A model generated the notes under the pieces. That model was given only the letters and a program-made list of their open reading frames with translations. It was not told the origin of the DNA and searched no databases. DNA of 64,000 nt from an uncultured Lachnospiraceae bacterium (GTDB lineage Bacteria; Bacillota; Clostridia; Lachnospirales; Lachnospiraceae), in NCBI GenBank assembly GCA_947630695.1, contig CANRIM010000001.1, positions 62,001 through 126,000 of the forward strand. The letters run 5' to 3'. The first letter of the stretch is position 1. The number at the start of each line of letters is the position of its first letter. The position numbers and the translations under genes are program-made. Positions 17,860-25,954 of this stretch are shown here, piece after piece.

Positions 17860-18486
17860 ATGAATACTTTAAAAGCTGAAAAAAGAGACATGGCGTTCAA
17901 GGCCAAAAAAGAAAGAAGAGAAGGTTATGTGGTAGGCAATCTGTTCGGAAAGAAGATCAAAGATTCCATTCCGGTCAAGATGGTCAAGAAGGATGTGGAC
18001 AAACTCTTAAAGACAGATCATAAGGGCAGCCAGATCATGCTGGATGTGGAAGGGAAAAAATACGACGTATTGATTAAAAACGTAGACTTCAATCCGTTGA
18101 AGGGAAGAATTGATTCCATAGAATTCCAGGCGCTGGTAAGCGATGAGAAGGTACAGTCGGTTGCAGAGGTTATCATCGAGAATCATGATGCGATCGCAGA
18201 AGGTATCCTTCGTATTGAGCTTTCTGAGATTTCCTATACGGCGCTGCCTGCAGCACTGGTAGATCATGTACAGATCGACGTCGGCAGCATGAAGATCGGC
18301 GATGCCATTCATGTAAAAGACCTGCCTATCGCATCTAATCCGGATATCACGATCAAAAATGATCCGGAAGCCGTTGTCGTTACAGTAACCGCTATACACA
18401 ACGCAGCCGTTCCGGAGCCGGAAGCTGAAGGCGAGGCTGCGGAAGGTGAAGGCGAAGCTGCAGAAGAAGAAAAGAAGGACGAGTAA
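17860..18486 (+). CDS. rplY: Large-subunit ribosomal protein L25/CTC family
   Basis: Binds 5S rRNA; CTC-type L25 proteins carry an extra beta-rich C-terminal domain and are often stress-linked. The 208-residue product has an N-terminal L25 domain (about 1-92, with REGYVVGNLFGK and KNVDFNPLKGRIDSIEFQ) and a C-terminal TL5/CTC domain (about 95-185, LSEISYTALPAALVDHVQIDVGSMKIGDAIHVKDLP). The last 25 residues are a Glu/Ala-rich acidic tail. It has its own strong promoter and a ttttggaggaaaagg site, and terminates at the hairpin at 18510. Confidence 0.92.
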   Translation: MNTLKAEKRDMAFKAKKERREGYVVGNLFGKKIKDSIPVKMVKKDVDKLLKTDHKGSQIMLDVEGKKYDVLIKNVDFNPLKGRIDSIEFQALVSDEKVQSVAEVIIENHDAIAEGILRIELSEISYTALPAALVDHVQIDVGSMKIGDAIHVKDLPIASNPDITIKNDPEAVVVTVTAIHNAAVPEPEAEGEAAEGEGEAAEEEKKDE

Positions 18487-18509
18487 GAACAACAGTTGTC
18501 CTGAAATGT

Positions 18510-18548
18510 AAAAGGCTGGTGGATTTTTTATCCATCAGCCAAATTTTT
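18510..18548 (+). terminator. Bidirectional terminator after rplY; left copy of the island-flanking hairpin
   Basis: GGCTGGTGGAT (18514-18524) pairs with ATCCATCAGCC (18530-18540), followed by AAATTTTTTTT. The arms AAAAGGCTGGTGG and CATCAGCC recur at 21446-21458 and 21466-21473, on the other side of the AT-rich island. The stop codon and last four codons (LADG) of the minus-strand Fic gene are read from this hairpin. Confidence 0.85.
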
Positions 18549-19892
18549 TTTAACTTTCATCATTGTTCTAAATAACTCTCGGATAGTTATTCGTAATAAT
18601 TCTGTATAATCTCCGTGCTTATCAGCATATTCCAACGCTGAATAGTATAATTCCTTTTCTGGAAGATTAAAATATATCGGCGGTAAGCCCTTTTTTCGGA
18701 GCATCCAATTTAACAATGCTCTCGAACTTCTGCCATTCCCATCTCTGAATGGATGTATTTGTGTAATTCTATGATGAATTCTTAAAGTTTGAACTAAAAA
18801 TTCGCTAATTGTCATTCGATCCGCATTACACATCAGATCTTCTACCGGCTTTTGTAATTTTATCAGTTCAGTTGCAACATCATGCCAATCAACCGTTTCA
18901 AATTTAGCGCCAAGTACAAAATTATTATCCGTTCTTGTCTTTCCGGCTTCGTCGGGAAAAGGAGCATATTGAAACAATTTTTTATTTAAATCCAGCAACT
19001 TATATATCGTTAATTTATCCGTTGTTTCCAATATGAAATCGTATAACTCTGCGTGTCCCACTACCTGAATGATATCTTCGTAAGTTTCTTTGCAATACAA
19101 GCTATTCTGACGATTCATTCTTAAATCTGTAACAATTTCTGCAACTTCTTCTTCGTCAAGATTTAAGCCTTCCATTCGGTTCTCATTATAAATAAAATCA
19201 TTTTTGAATTTGTACCAAACACGGTCCGGTTCGATCTTAAAAAAGAACACATAGGAATCAATCTCCTGTCTGAGCAGATTGATATTCTCAATTTCCATAC
19301 CTAAAGCACGTTTCTTTTTGTCTGGCTTGTAATCGAAAATCCGTTTATTTAAATCTGTGTAATCACCATCAAGCATATGAAATGTGTATGCAAGTCTGAG
19401 TACACAGGAACGAAAACTTACACCAAAGCGTTCTGCTATCTGCAGGGCATCGTCAAGGGAAACTTTGCCATTTTCTGTATATTCATGCGCCACAGATAAA
19501 AATAATTTTCTGGGCATAAGCAATTCTGCTGCAAATTGTTCAGCAAATCGCTCCACTTCATTTCCTTTGATTTCTTTAGGACATATTTCATTTCTGCGAT
19601 CTTTCAGGTGATGACATAATTCATGGGCAGCTGTAAATCGCTGTCTGGTAATGGTTCTCTTACAATTGATACCGACAACAGCAATATCATTGTCGTCTTC
19701 AGGAACAAGATAAATGCCCTCTAAATTCTCGAATCTCATAAGTTGATATACGATTCCAAATTCACGCATTATCTTAAATGGATCAATTGGAATAGAGGGC
19801 ATTGCATGTCCAAATCTGTCTTTTAAGACTTTGTTCGCCAGTTCCAGTGGAGACATCCCGTCATGATAAAAATCTTTTGATACATCAGCCAT
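18528..19892 (-). CDS. ImmA/IrrE metallopeptidase fused to a Fic domain (probable toxin-system protein)
   Basis: A 454-residue two-domain protein. Residues about 10-170 form an ImmA/IrrE zinc-protease domain with HELCH at 90-94 and a second helix NEVERFAEQFAAELLMP that supplies the third zinc ligand. Residues about 215-440 form a Fic domain with the full catalytic motif HPFRDGNGRSSR at 380-391, so AMP or another nucleotide part could be transferred to a target. An element resembling the Fic inhibitory helix, ENRMEG (237-242), keeps the Glu-Gly but has Glu where Ser/Thr is usual. Its start overlaps the XRE gene by 8 bases, so both are co-translated. ImmA proteases are known to cleave XRE repressors; that this one acts on the neighbouring regulator is inference. 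The DNA is AT-rich compared with flanking genes. Confidence 0.9.
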   Translation of the reverse strand: MADVSKDFYHDGMSPLELANKVLKDRFGHAMPSIPIDPFKIMREFGIVYQLMRFENLEGIYLVPEDDNDIAVVGINCKRTITRQRFTAAHELCHHLKDRRNEICPKEIKGNEVERFAEQFAAELLMPRKLFLSVAHEYTENGKVSLDDALQIAERFGVSFRSCVLRLAYTFHMLDGDYTDLNKRIFDYKPDKKKRALGMEIENINLLRQEIDSYVFFFKIEPDRVWYKFKNDFIYNENRMEGLNLDEEEVAEIVTDLRMNRQNSLYCKETYEDIIQVVGHAELYDFILETTDKLTIYKLLDLNKKLFQYAPFPDEAGKTRTDNNFVLGAKFETVDWHDVATELIKLQKPVEDLMCNADRMTISEFLVQTLRIHHRITQIHPFRDGNGRSSRALLNWMLRKKGLPPIYFNLPEKELYYSALEYADKHGDYTELLRITIRELFRTMMKVKKNLADG

Positions 19893-20199
19893 TCATTGTC
19901 TCCTTATAGTTCCGTTTAAAATCAATAAGACTCATGATTTCTTTCCGGTCTATATCGGACAACTCGGAAAATGCACGGGCAAACATCTCCACCTGTGCAT
20001 CTTCGGATGCCTTTCCATACATCAATTCGTCAACACTCACTCCATACAATTTTGAGAATCCAGCGAGTTCTTCTGCCGTAACTTTTCTTTGTCCGGTCTC
20101 AATGGCACTGATCGTTGGTCTGGAAAGATGCATCTGACGGGCAACAAACTCCTGTGACAACTTCAAATATTTTCTTGCAGCTTTTAATCTTTCATGCAT
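19885..20199 (-). CDS. XRE-family HTH regulator, probable antitoxin/repressor
   Basis: A 104-residue DNA-binding protein. The N-terminal helix-turn-helix (about residues 3-60) reads LKAARKYLKLSQEFVARQMHLSRPTISAIETGQRKVTAEELAGFSKLYGVSVDELM, and the C-terminal 40 residues are a short acidic/basic tail. The start is the ATG at 20199 (minus strand), with gggaggtg 7 bases upstream; an in-frame GTG at 20208 is part of that site. The gene precedes and overlaps the ImmA-Fic gene, the usual regulator-first order of such pairs, and probably represses its own promoter. Confidence 0.88.
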   Translation of the reverse strand: MHERLKAARKYLKLSQEFVARQMHLSRPTISAIETGQRKVTAEELAGFSKLYGVSVDELMYGKASEDAQVEMFARAFSELSDIDRKEIMSLIDFKRNYKETMNG

Positions 20200-20222
20200 G
20201 AATTTCACCTCCCGTGTAAGTT

Positions 20223-20252
20223 AGTATATACATATTAATTACGAAAAGTCAA
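20223..20252 (-). promoter_or_regulatory. Promoter of the XRE/ImmA-Fic pair with a palindrome at the -10
   Basis: On the minus strand TTGACT (20252-20247), 18-base spacer, TATACT (20228-20223); a 16-base spacing to TATATA is an alternative. The 8-bp palindrome GTATATAC (20224-20231) overlaps the -10 region and is a plausible autorepression site. Confidence 0.55.
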
Positions 20253-20549
20253 CAGAAAATGTTTGATTTCCTGACATTTTTGTGAATCACGAGTGTCTTC
20301 CTCCGGAGTATGTTGATAATCTATATTACAAAAGATGCCTTTGGGTATCCTTTTGTTTAACTATCGAATCTTTACAAGGTCTCCGGAAGTGCAATAAGAC
20401 TGTTTTTTGGTAATTTATTTTTGAAATGTTTATATGTCAGATGTAAGAAAATAAAATAAGCGTTGATTAAAGGAGGAAATCTTAATGGTTTTCTCCTTTT
20501 CTTTGCAAAATCAACAGATAAAAATAATATTCCATTTTTTGACAATCTT
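20253..20549. other. Non-coding AT-rich divergent region
   Basis: Part of the roughly 420-base space between the XRE gene and the membrane protein. I see no convincing gene. A hairpin lies at 20469-20499 (AAAGGAG ... CTCCTTT with partly paired inner bases, followed by TTTCTTT), which could be a terminator reading rightward. The remainder is low-complexity AT-rich sequence. Confidence 0.5.
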
Positions 20550-20576
20550 TTTACATTTCCTTTTTTGTGATATATT
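20550..20576 (+). promoter_or_regulatory. Probable extended -10 promoter
   Basis: TTTACA (20550-20555), a short 15-base spacer, then TGA-TATATT (20568-20576), an extended -10 form. It would initiate about 40 bases upstream of the gene at 20621. Confidence 0.5.
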
Positions 20577-20620
20577 GTTACATTACGCATATGTATCATA
20601 ATCTAAAGGAGACAGTGACA

Positions 20621-21391
20621 ATGAAAGAGGAAACCAGAGATCTTGTTTACAAGATAGTAATTGGGATCGTATCCGCTGTCGTGGGAGGTGTCGGTGGGTT
20701 TGCTGGTGGAAAATATAGGATAAAAAGTCAAGTAAACAGTCAGATTAGCCAAGTCGTAAATGTTGGCGAAACCGACTATGTGGGCGCAGTAGATTACATC
20801 ATAAATCAGAACACAGAATACAAAGCAGAAATAGAAAGTCTAAAATCAGAAAATGAGAAATTGGAAGATAAAAACAAGGAATTGTCCGCAGAAATAGACA
20901 AGTATAAAAAGGAATCTACCAGCACATCGGCTTCTGAAAAGAATACCTCATCTACCAATGGAAGTAATGTGAACACCGCCGGTAAAAAGAAACTGTTCGA
21001 ATTACAACCGTTAATTGGGAAGCTGTATGATTTTGCTCAAGAAACAATCGGTGAGAAAAAAGATAATATAGGAAATTTATATCCCAATGGGTATATTTTA
21101 TACGCTAATGAATACACAGCCAAATCTATAACCTATGCTTTAGAGGAAAAATACAAAACTTTATCAGGAGAAATTGCCTTAGACAGTGAAAATAATTCTT
21201 TAAGGGATGGAATATGGTTTGAGTTTTACACAAACGGTGAAATGATAGGAAGCACCGATCATCTGTATGCAGGTGTAAGACCAATCTCTTTTGAAATAGA
21301 TGTGTCTGGAGTAAACGATCTTGAAATACAAGCCAAAATCACTGGAACGACAATAGGTAGTGTATTGACGAACGGATTTTACGTAGAATGA
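20621..21391 (+). CDS. Membrane-anchored coiled-coil protein with NPCBM-like domain
   Basis: A 256-residue protein. It has a glycine-rich hydrophobic segment near the N terminus (about 10-30, IGIVSAVVGGVGGFAGG), a coiled coil (about 68-103, EIESLKSENEKLEDKNKELS...), a Ser/Thr-rich linker, and a C-terminal beta domain. The end (KYKTLSGEIALDSENNS ... GIWFEFYTNGEMI ... RPISFEIDVSGVNDLEIQAKI) matches the pattern of NPCBM, a carbohydrate-binding-like module; this is pattern recognition without a search. The start ATG 20621 has aaaggaga 8 bases upstream. The gene is AT-rich like the ImmA-Fic pair and is transcribed away from it. Function is unknown. Confidence 0.75.
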   Translation: MKEETRDLVYKIVIGIVSAVVGGVGGFAGGKYRIKSQVNSQISQVVNVGETDYVGAVDYIINQNTEYKAEIESLKSENEKLEDKNKELSAEIDKYKKESTSTSASEKNTSSTNGSNVNTAGKKKLFELQPLIGKLYDFAQETIGEKKDNIGNLYPNGYILYANEYTAKSITYALEEKYKTLSGEIALDSENNSLRDGIWFEFYTNGEMIGSTDHLYAGVRPISFEIDVSGVNDLEIQAKITGTTIGSVLTNGFYVE

Positions 21392-21399
21392 ATACTATG

Positions 21400-21430
21400 G
21401 AAGGACACACAAAAGGTGTCCTTCTCTTTT
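21400..21430 (+). terminator. Terminator of the NPCBM-like gene
   Basis: GAAGGACAC (21400-21408) pairs with GTGTCCTTC (21416-21424), followed by TCTTTT; 9 bases after the stop codon. Confidence 0.8.
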
Positions 21431-21444
21431 GCTCTTCTGAAATA

Positions 21445-21478
21445 AAAAAGGCTGGTGGTTCTTCCCATCAGCCTTTTT
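21445..21478 (+). terminator. Right copy of the island-flanking hairpin
   Basis: AAAAAGGCTGGTGG (21445-21458) pairs with CCATCAGCCTTTTT (21465-21478) with one G-T wobble. It repeats the arms of the rplY terminator at 18510-18540 and marks the right end of the AT-rich island. It is the second terminator hairpin in a row after the NPCBM-like gene, so it is redundant for that gene. Confidence 0.8.
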
Positions 21479-21518
21479 CATTCCGGAGCATTTTTCTCCC
21501 GGAATCCATGAAAAGGAT

Positions 21519-21547
21519 TTGACCTTTTCGGGAAAATCCGATAAACT
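21519..21547 (+). promoter_or_regulatory. Probable promoter of the nucleoside phosphorylase-trpBA genes
   Basis: TTGACC (21519-21524), 17-base spacer, TAAACT (21542-21547), ending 26 bases before the gene start. It would give trpB and trpA a promoter separate from trpE. Confidence 0.55.
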
Positions 21548-21573
21548 GTTTCGGAAGAAGGGGTGAACATACT

Positions 21574-22368
21574 ATGACACTGATCAGGAACGAAATTCCG
21601 ATTCTGGAATATGACAGCGATCCCCAGGCGGTGCTGATGCCGGGGAATGAACGGACCTATCACTTTCCGGAACGGGCAGTGATGCTGTTTATGGAAACGG
21701 AGATTGAGGATTATGCCGCGGCACATGACTGTCCGGTGGTGGGACAGTTTGATTCCATTACCAAACAGTTTCCTGTCTATCAGACTACGTATCAGGGACA
21801 GGAGCTGGTATTCTGCCAGGCGCCTTTGGGCGGTGCGTTTTCCGTGACCATCATGGAACAGCTGATTGCAGGCGGGGTGCAGGGCATCATTGCCACCGGC
21901 TGCTGCGGCGCGCTGGGCGCGGATACGGAAGGCGATTTTATCATACCGGTGCGGGCGCTTAGGCAGGAGGGCACCTCGTACCAGTATCTGCCGCCGGCCC
22001 GGGAGATTGCTCTTTGTGACAAGGGCGTTGCCGCCGTGGAAGCAGTACTGCGGAAAGCCGGATTTTCTTACCGCAAATGCAAGACCTGGACCACGGACGG
22101 GTTTTTCCGGGAAACGAAAGCCATGGTGCAGTACCGGAAAGACGAGGGCTGCGAAGTCGTGGATATGGAGTGCGCGTCCCTGGCGGCCTGCGCGCAGATG
22201 CGCGGCGTGACCTTCGGACAGCTCCTGTTTACGGCGGATACGCTGGCGGACAGCGAAGCCTATGACAGCAGAAACTGGGCGCGGGACACGTTTTCGACGG
22301 CGCTGCAGCTGGCATTTGACGCGGCAGTGATATTGGATATTGAGAAAGAAGGAGAAAACAATGGATAA
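21574..22368 (+). CDS. Nucleoside phosphorylase family protein (PNP/UDP type 1)
   Basis: A 264-residue cytosolic enzyme expected to cleave purine or uridine nucleosides with phosphate. Typical elements are [14 protein letters not shown], the glycine-rich [16 protein letters not shown] segment, and [17 protein letters not shown], whose Met-Glu contacts the ribose in this family, followed by [15 protein letters not shown]. Base specificity cannot be assigned. The start has gaaggggtgaac upstream. Its last 8 bases overlap the trpB start, so trpB is translationally coupled to it, an unexpected partner for tryptophan synthase. Confidence 0.85.
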   Translation: MTLIRNEIPILEYDSDPQAVLMPGNERTYHFPERAVMLFMETEIEDYAAAHDCPVVGQFDSITKQFPVYQTTYQGQELVFCQAPLGGAFSVTIMEQLIAGGVQGIIATGCCGALGADTEGDFIIPVRALRQEGTSYQYLPPAREIALCDKGVAAVEAVLRKAGFSYRKCKTWTTDGFFRETKAMVQYRKDEGCEVVDMECASLAACAQMRGVTFGQLLFTADTLADSEAYDSRNWARDTFSTALQLAFDAAVILDIEKEGENNG

Positions 22369-23551
22369 CGCAAAGGGCCGTTTTGGCATATACGGCGGGC
22401 AATATATCCCGGAAACGCTGATGAACGCGGGGATTGAACTGGATGAAGCATATACGCATTTTAAGGATGACCCCACATTTCAAAAGGAACTGACCGCCCT
22501 GCTGAACGAGTACGCCGGCCGTCCTTCCGGTCTGTACTTTGCGAAAAAAATGACGGAAGACCTGGGCGGCGCGAAGATTTATCTCAAGCGGGAGGATTTA
22601 AACCATACAGGTTCCCATAAGATCAATAATGTGCTGGGGCAGGCGCTGCTGGCGAAAAAGATGGGAAAGACCCGTCTGATCGCGGAAACCGGCGCAGGCC
22701 AGCACGGCGTTGCCACCGCTACGGCCGCGGCGCTGCTGGATATGGAGTGCGTGGTCTTTATGGGAGAAGAAGATACGAAACGCCAGGCGCTGAACGTCTA
22801 TCGGATGAAGCTGCTGGGAGCGGATGTGGTTCCGGTGAAGACAGGGACGGCCACATTAAAGGATGCCGTTTCGGAAGCCATGCGGGAATGGAGCAGCCGC
22901 ATTGCGGACACCCATTACTGCCTGGGTTCTGTCATGGGACCCCATCCTTTCCCCACGATTGTACGGGATTTTCAGTCAGTGATTTCCCGGGAAATCAAAG
23001 CCCAGATGCTGGAAAAAGAAGGCAGACTGCCGGATGCGGTCATCGCCTGTGTAGGCGGCGGCTCCAATTCCATCGGCAGTTTCTATCACTTTATCAATGA
23101 TCCGCAGGTGCGCCTGATCGGTTGTGAAGCCGCGGGCCGGGGCATCGATACCTTTGAAACGGCGGCCACCGTCAACACCGGGCGGGTGGGTATCTTCCAC
23201 GGAATGAAGTCCTATTTCTGTCAGGACGAGTTCGGCCAGATTGCGCCGGTATATTCCATTTCGGCAGGCCTGGATTATCCGGGGGTCGGACCCGAACACG
23301 CATGGCTGCATGATACGGGACGGGCCGAATATGTGCCCATTACCGACGACGAAGCCGTGGAAGCTTTTGAATATCTGTCCAGGACCGAGGGCATCATTCC
23401 GGCCATCGAGTCTGCCCATGCGGTAGCGTATGCCATGACGGCGGCGCCCAGGGCAGACAAGGATCAGATTTTTGTTATCACCATTTCAGGCCGCGGCGAC
23501 AAGGACTGCGCGGCAATTGCAAGATACAGAGGAGAGGATATCAATGAGTAA
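22361..23551 (+). CDS. trpB: Tryptophan synthase beta subunit
   Basis: PLP enzyme that condenses indole and serine. The 396-residue protein carries the PLP lysine in [16 protein letters not shown], the [18 protein letters not shown] segment, the phosphate-binding [12 protein letters not shown] loop, and C-terminal [11 protein letters not shown] and [15 protein letters not shown]. Start ATG 22361 has aaggagaaaac upstream and lies inside the nucleoside phosphorylase end. Its end overlaps trpA by 8 bases. Confidence 0.97.
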   Translation: MDNAKGRFGIYGGQYIPETLMNAGIELDEAYTHFKDDPTFQKELTALLNEYAGRPSGLYFAKKMTEDLGGAKIYLKREDLNHTGSHKINNVLGQALLAKKMGKTRLIAETGAGQHGVATATAAALLDMECVVFMGEEDTKRQALNVYRMKLLGADVVPVKTGTATLKDAVSEAMREWSSRIADTHYCLGSVMGPHPFPTIVRDFQSVISREIKAQMLEKEGRLPDAVIACVGGGSNSIGSFYHFINDPQVRLIGCEAAGRGIDTFETAATVNTGRVGIFHGMKSYFCQDEFGQIAPVYSISAGLDYPGVGPEHAWLHDTGRAEYVPITDDEAVEAFEYLSRTEGIIPAIESAHAVAYAMTAAPRADKDQIFVITISGRGDKDCAAIARYRGEDINE

Positions 23552-24320
23552 GATCAGATCGGCATTTGAAAATCAAAAGGCGTTTATCCCCTTTATTACC
23601 TGCGGAGATCCGGATCTGGAAACCACGGCGAAGGTGGTGCGTGCCGCAGCGGAAAACGGCGCGGATCTGATTGAACTGGGCATTCCTTTTTCGGATCCGA
23701 CGGCAGAAGGGCCGGTGATTCAGGAGGCCAATATACGGGCGCTGGCCGGCGGCGTCACCACGGATCGCATTTTCGATCTGGTGCGGGAGCTGCGGAGAGA
23801 TGTGACCATCCCTATGGTATTTATGACCTATGCCAATGTGGTGTTTTCCTATGGCGCGGAGCGCTTCATCGGCACCTGCGAAGAAATCGGTATCGACGGA
23901 TTGATTCTGCCGGATCTGCCCTTTGAGGAAAAAGGGGAGTTTCAGGACGTTTGCGATGCCCACGATGTGGATTTGATCTCCATGATCGCCCCCACCTCCA
24001 GAAACCGGATCGCCATGATCGCCAAAGAAGCCACCGGCTTTATCTATATTGTGTCAAGCCTGGGCGTTACAGGTACCAGAAATGAGATTAAGACGGACAT
24101 TGCGTCTATGGTGAAGATTATACGGGAAAATACGGATACGCCCTGCGCGGTGGGCTTTGGCATTTCCACCCCGGAACAAGCGGCAAAAATGGCGTCTTAT
24201 TCGGACGGCGCCATTGTGGGATCCGCCATTATCAAACGGATCGCGGCTTACGGCAAAGACGCGGCGGAGCCGGTAGGCGCTTATGTCCGGGAAATGAAAA
24301 ACGCCCTGCGGGGACTGTAA
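23544..24320 (+). CDS. trpA: Tryptophan synthase alpha subunit
   Basis: TIM-barrel subunit that releases indole from indole-glycerol phosphate. The 258-residue protein has [16 protein letters not shown], the catalytic Glu and Asp in [33 protein letters not shown], and [30 protein letters not shown] 23544 has an agaggagag site inside trpB. A terminator follows. Confidence 0.96.
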   Translation: MSKIRSAFENQKAFIPFITCGDPDLETTAKVVRAAAENGADLIELGIPFSDPTAEGPVIQEANIRALAGGVTTDRIFDLVRELRRDVTIPMVFMTYANVVFSYGAERFIGTCEEIGIDGLILPDLPFEEKGEFQDVCDAHDVDLISMIAPTSRNRIAMIAKEATGFIYIVSSLGVTGTRNEIKTDIASMVKIIRENTDTPCAVGFGISTPEQAAKMASYSDGAIVGSAIIKRIAAYGKDAAEPVGAYVREMKNALRGL

Positions 24321-24340
24321 AAAAGAATAGTGAAATGAAA

Positions 24341-24378
24341 AGAAGAACCGGGAATGCATATACGGTTCTTCTTTTTTT
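24341..24378 (+). terminator. Rho-independent terminator of trpBA
   Basis: AGAAGAACCG (24341-24350) pairs with CGGTTCTTCT (24363-24372), stem extended by flanking A/T pairs and followed by seven T. Confidence 0.9.
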
Positions 24379-24454
24379 GCGCCCTGGGGCGCTCCTATGA
24401 TCATAAAGCGGATTTTCCGGTGAAAAATGGACATTTTTTCAGTGGAATTTCGCC

Positions 24455-24483
24455 TTGTATTTCAAATTTTACAGTGCTATAAT
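24455..24483 (+). promoter_or_regulatory. Promoter of the ATP synthase operon
   Basis: TTGTAT (24455-24460), 17-base spacer, consensus TATAAT (24478-24483), 33 bases before atpB. Confidence 0.7.
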
Positions 24484-24516
24484 GACAGGAAAAATGACCA
24501 CGGAGGTGCTTAAAAA

Positions 24517-25164
24517 ATGGAAGATTTTTCCCTTGTTATGCCGGATTTTGATTTCTTTGGCATAAAGCTGACCTGTGCGGTTCCCCTCGGCTGGATCGTG
24601 ACGCTGGTGCTGATCCTGTTTATGGTGGTGATCCGGATCAGTGTGCGGCGGTTCAAGGAAGTGCCCGGCGCATGGCAGAATGCAATCGAGACCGTGGTAG
24701 GATGGGCGGAAAGATCGGCGAAGGCCAATATACCGGAAAAGCAGGCGGGATACATCGTTCCCTATGTGCTGGTGCTGATTCTGTTCATTGGGGCAAATTC
24801 CATACTGGAACTGATCGGGATCGAACCGGTGACCTCGTCGCTGTCTACGACTTTTGCGATGGGATTGTTTACCTTTTTCTGGATCAACTGGTATGCGCTG
24901 CGGATCAAGGGTTTTAAGGGGAGAATGAAAGCCCTGGCCAATCCCATCAAGGTGATTACGGACTGTTTCATTCCGGTATCCATGGGCTGCCGTCTGTTCG
25001 GTAACGTTTTGGCGGGGACTATCGTTATGAGCCTGCTTTACGGCGCGATTCCGATATTGCTTCCGGCGGCGGTTTCCGTTTACTTTTCCATTATCCATAT
25101 GGTCATCCAGGGATATATTTTTATCACGCTGACCTTATCTTTTATAGAAGAAAACATTGAATAA
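24517..25164 (+). CDS. atpB: F-type ATP synthase subunit a
   Basis: Membrane stator subunit forming the ion half-channels against the c ring. The 215-residue protein has about five transmembrane segments. The essential arginine is in SMGCRLFGNVLAGTIV, and the C-terminal IQGYIFITLTLSFI segment carries the conserved Gln. It is preceded by cggaggtgc. First gene of the order a-c-b-(delta)alpha-gamma-beta-epsilon; no atpI is seen upstream. Confidence 0.95.
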   Translation: MEDFSLVMPDFDFFGIKLTCAVPLGWIVTLVLILFMVVIRISVRRFKEVPGAWQNAIETVVGWAERSAKANIPEKQAGYIVPYVLVLILFIGANSILELIGIEPVTSSLSTTFAMGLFTFFWINWYALRIKGFKGRMKALANPIKVITDCFIPVSMGCRLFGNVLAGTIVMSLLYGAIPILLPAAVSVYFSIIHMVIQGYIFITLTLSFIEENIE

Positions 25165-25207
25165 CAGGTTTGTTCCGTACACAAAAACGGAAGAAAGGAG
25201 AAACATT

Positions 25208-25423
25208 ATGACACAGGCAATTGCAGCAGCAATCGCAGTAGCAGCGGGAGCATTGGTAGGTTTTGGTATGACACTGGCTACAGGAAAGGCAGCGGAGTCC
25301 ATCGCGCGTCAGCCGGAATCTGCTTCCAATATCCGTTCGACGCTGCTGATCGGACTGGTGCTTTCCGAGTCTACGGCAATTTACGGTTTTGTTATTGCCA
25401 TTTTGCTGATCATCATGAAATAG
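25208..25423 (+). CDS. atpE: F-type ATP synthase subunit c
   Basis: Two-helix proteolipid of the rotor ring, 71 residues from ATG 25208 (gaaaggagaaac upstream; an earlier in-frame start at 25157 overlaps atpB). The polar loop ARQPE is at 33-37 and the ion-binding carboxylate is Glu54 in SESTAIYGF. Glu54, Ser55, Thr56 and Tyr59 coincide with the sodium-binding residues of the Ilyobacter c ring, but the position of its Gln32 is Met21 here, so coupling-ion prediction is ambiguous. Confidence 0.94.
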   Translation: MTQAIAAAIAVAAGALVGFGMTLATGKAAESIARQPESASNIRSTLLIGLVLSESTAIYGFVIAILLIIMK

Positions 25424-25438
25424 CGGGAGTGCATTGGG

Positions 25439-25939
25439 ATGAGTGAATTATTTAATGCAAAGGATATTATTTTTCATCTGATCAATCTGATCATTCTGGT
25501 GATTGCCTGCCGTTTTCTGGTCTACAAGCCGGTGGCGAAGTTTATGAACAAACGCCGGGAAGGATTTGAAAACGAAAGAAAGCAGCTGGATGAGAGACAG
25601 AAGGCGCTGGATGCATTTGAACAGAACAAAGAGCAGCTCATGAGCGATGCGAAGCAGCAGGCAGCCGCTTACAGCGTGGAGCAGAAAAAACAGGCGGACG
25701 AGCAGGCTGCCATTATCATTGAAACTGCCCAGCGCAAGGCGAAGGAGGAAAGCAGCCGGAGGCTTGCGGAGGCGGATAATATGGTGAAAAACGAGATGCG
25801 CTACCAGCAGGAGAAGATCATCGATTCCGCCATTGCCATGGCCAAAAATATTGTGCAGAAAGAGGTCTCCCAGGCAGACGAAGACAAGTTTGTGGAAGAA
25901 TTTATACATGCCCAGTCCGGCGAGACCGAGGAGCAGTAA
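25439..25939 (+). CDS. atpF: F-type ATP synthase subunit b
   Basis: Peripheral-stalk subunit of 166 residues. One N-terminal membrane segment (about 10-27, IIFHLINLIILVIACRFLVYKPV) is followed by a long charged helix rich in Glu, Lys, Gln and Ala that dimerises and binds delta. The length is normal, so the missing half of delta has not been added to b. It ends 15 bases before the alpha fusion gene. Confidence 0.93.
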   Translation: MSELFNAKDIIFHLINLIILVIACRFLVYKPVAKFMNKRREGFENERKQLDERQKALDAFEQNKEQLMSDAKQQAAAYSVEQKKQADEQAAIIIETAQRKAKEESSRRLAEADNMVKNEMRYQQEKIIDSAIAMAKNIVQKEVSQADEDKFVEEFIHAQSGETEEQ

Positions 25940-25954
25940 GGGAGGGCTTTGAGT

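Noticed and set aside
20372..20599. 75-codon minus-strand ORF in the XRE/NPCBM gap
   Set aside because: No ribosome-binding site, low-complexity Lys/Phe-rich product, and it covers the promoter of the opposite gene.
24379..24399. GCGCCCTGGGGCGC hairpin after the trpA terminator as a third copy of the structured repeat
   Set aside because: Only about 14 bases resemble the second stem; the first hairpin and flanking GGAGG are absent.
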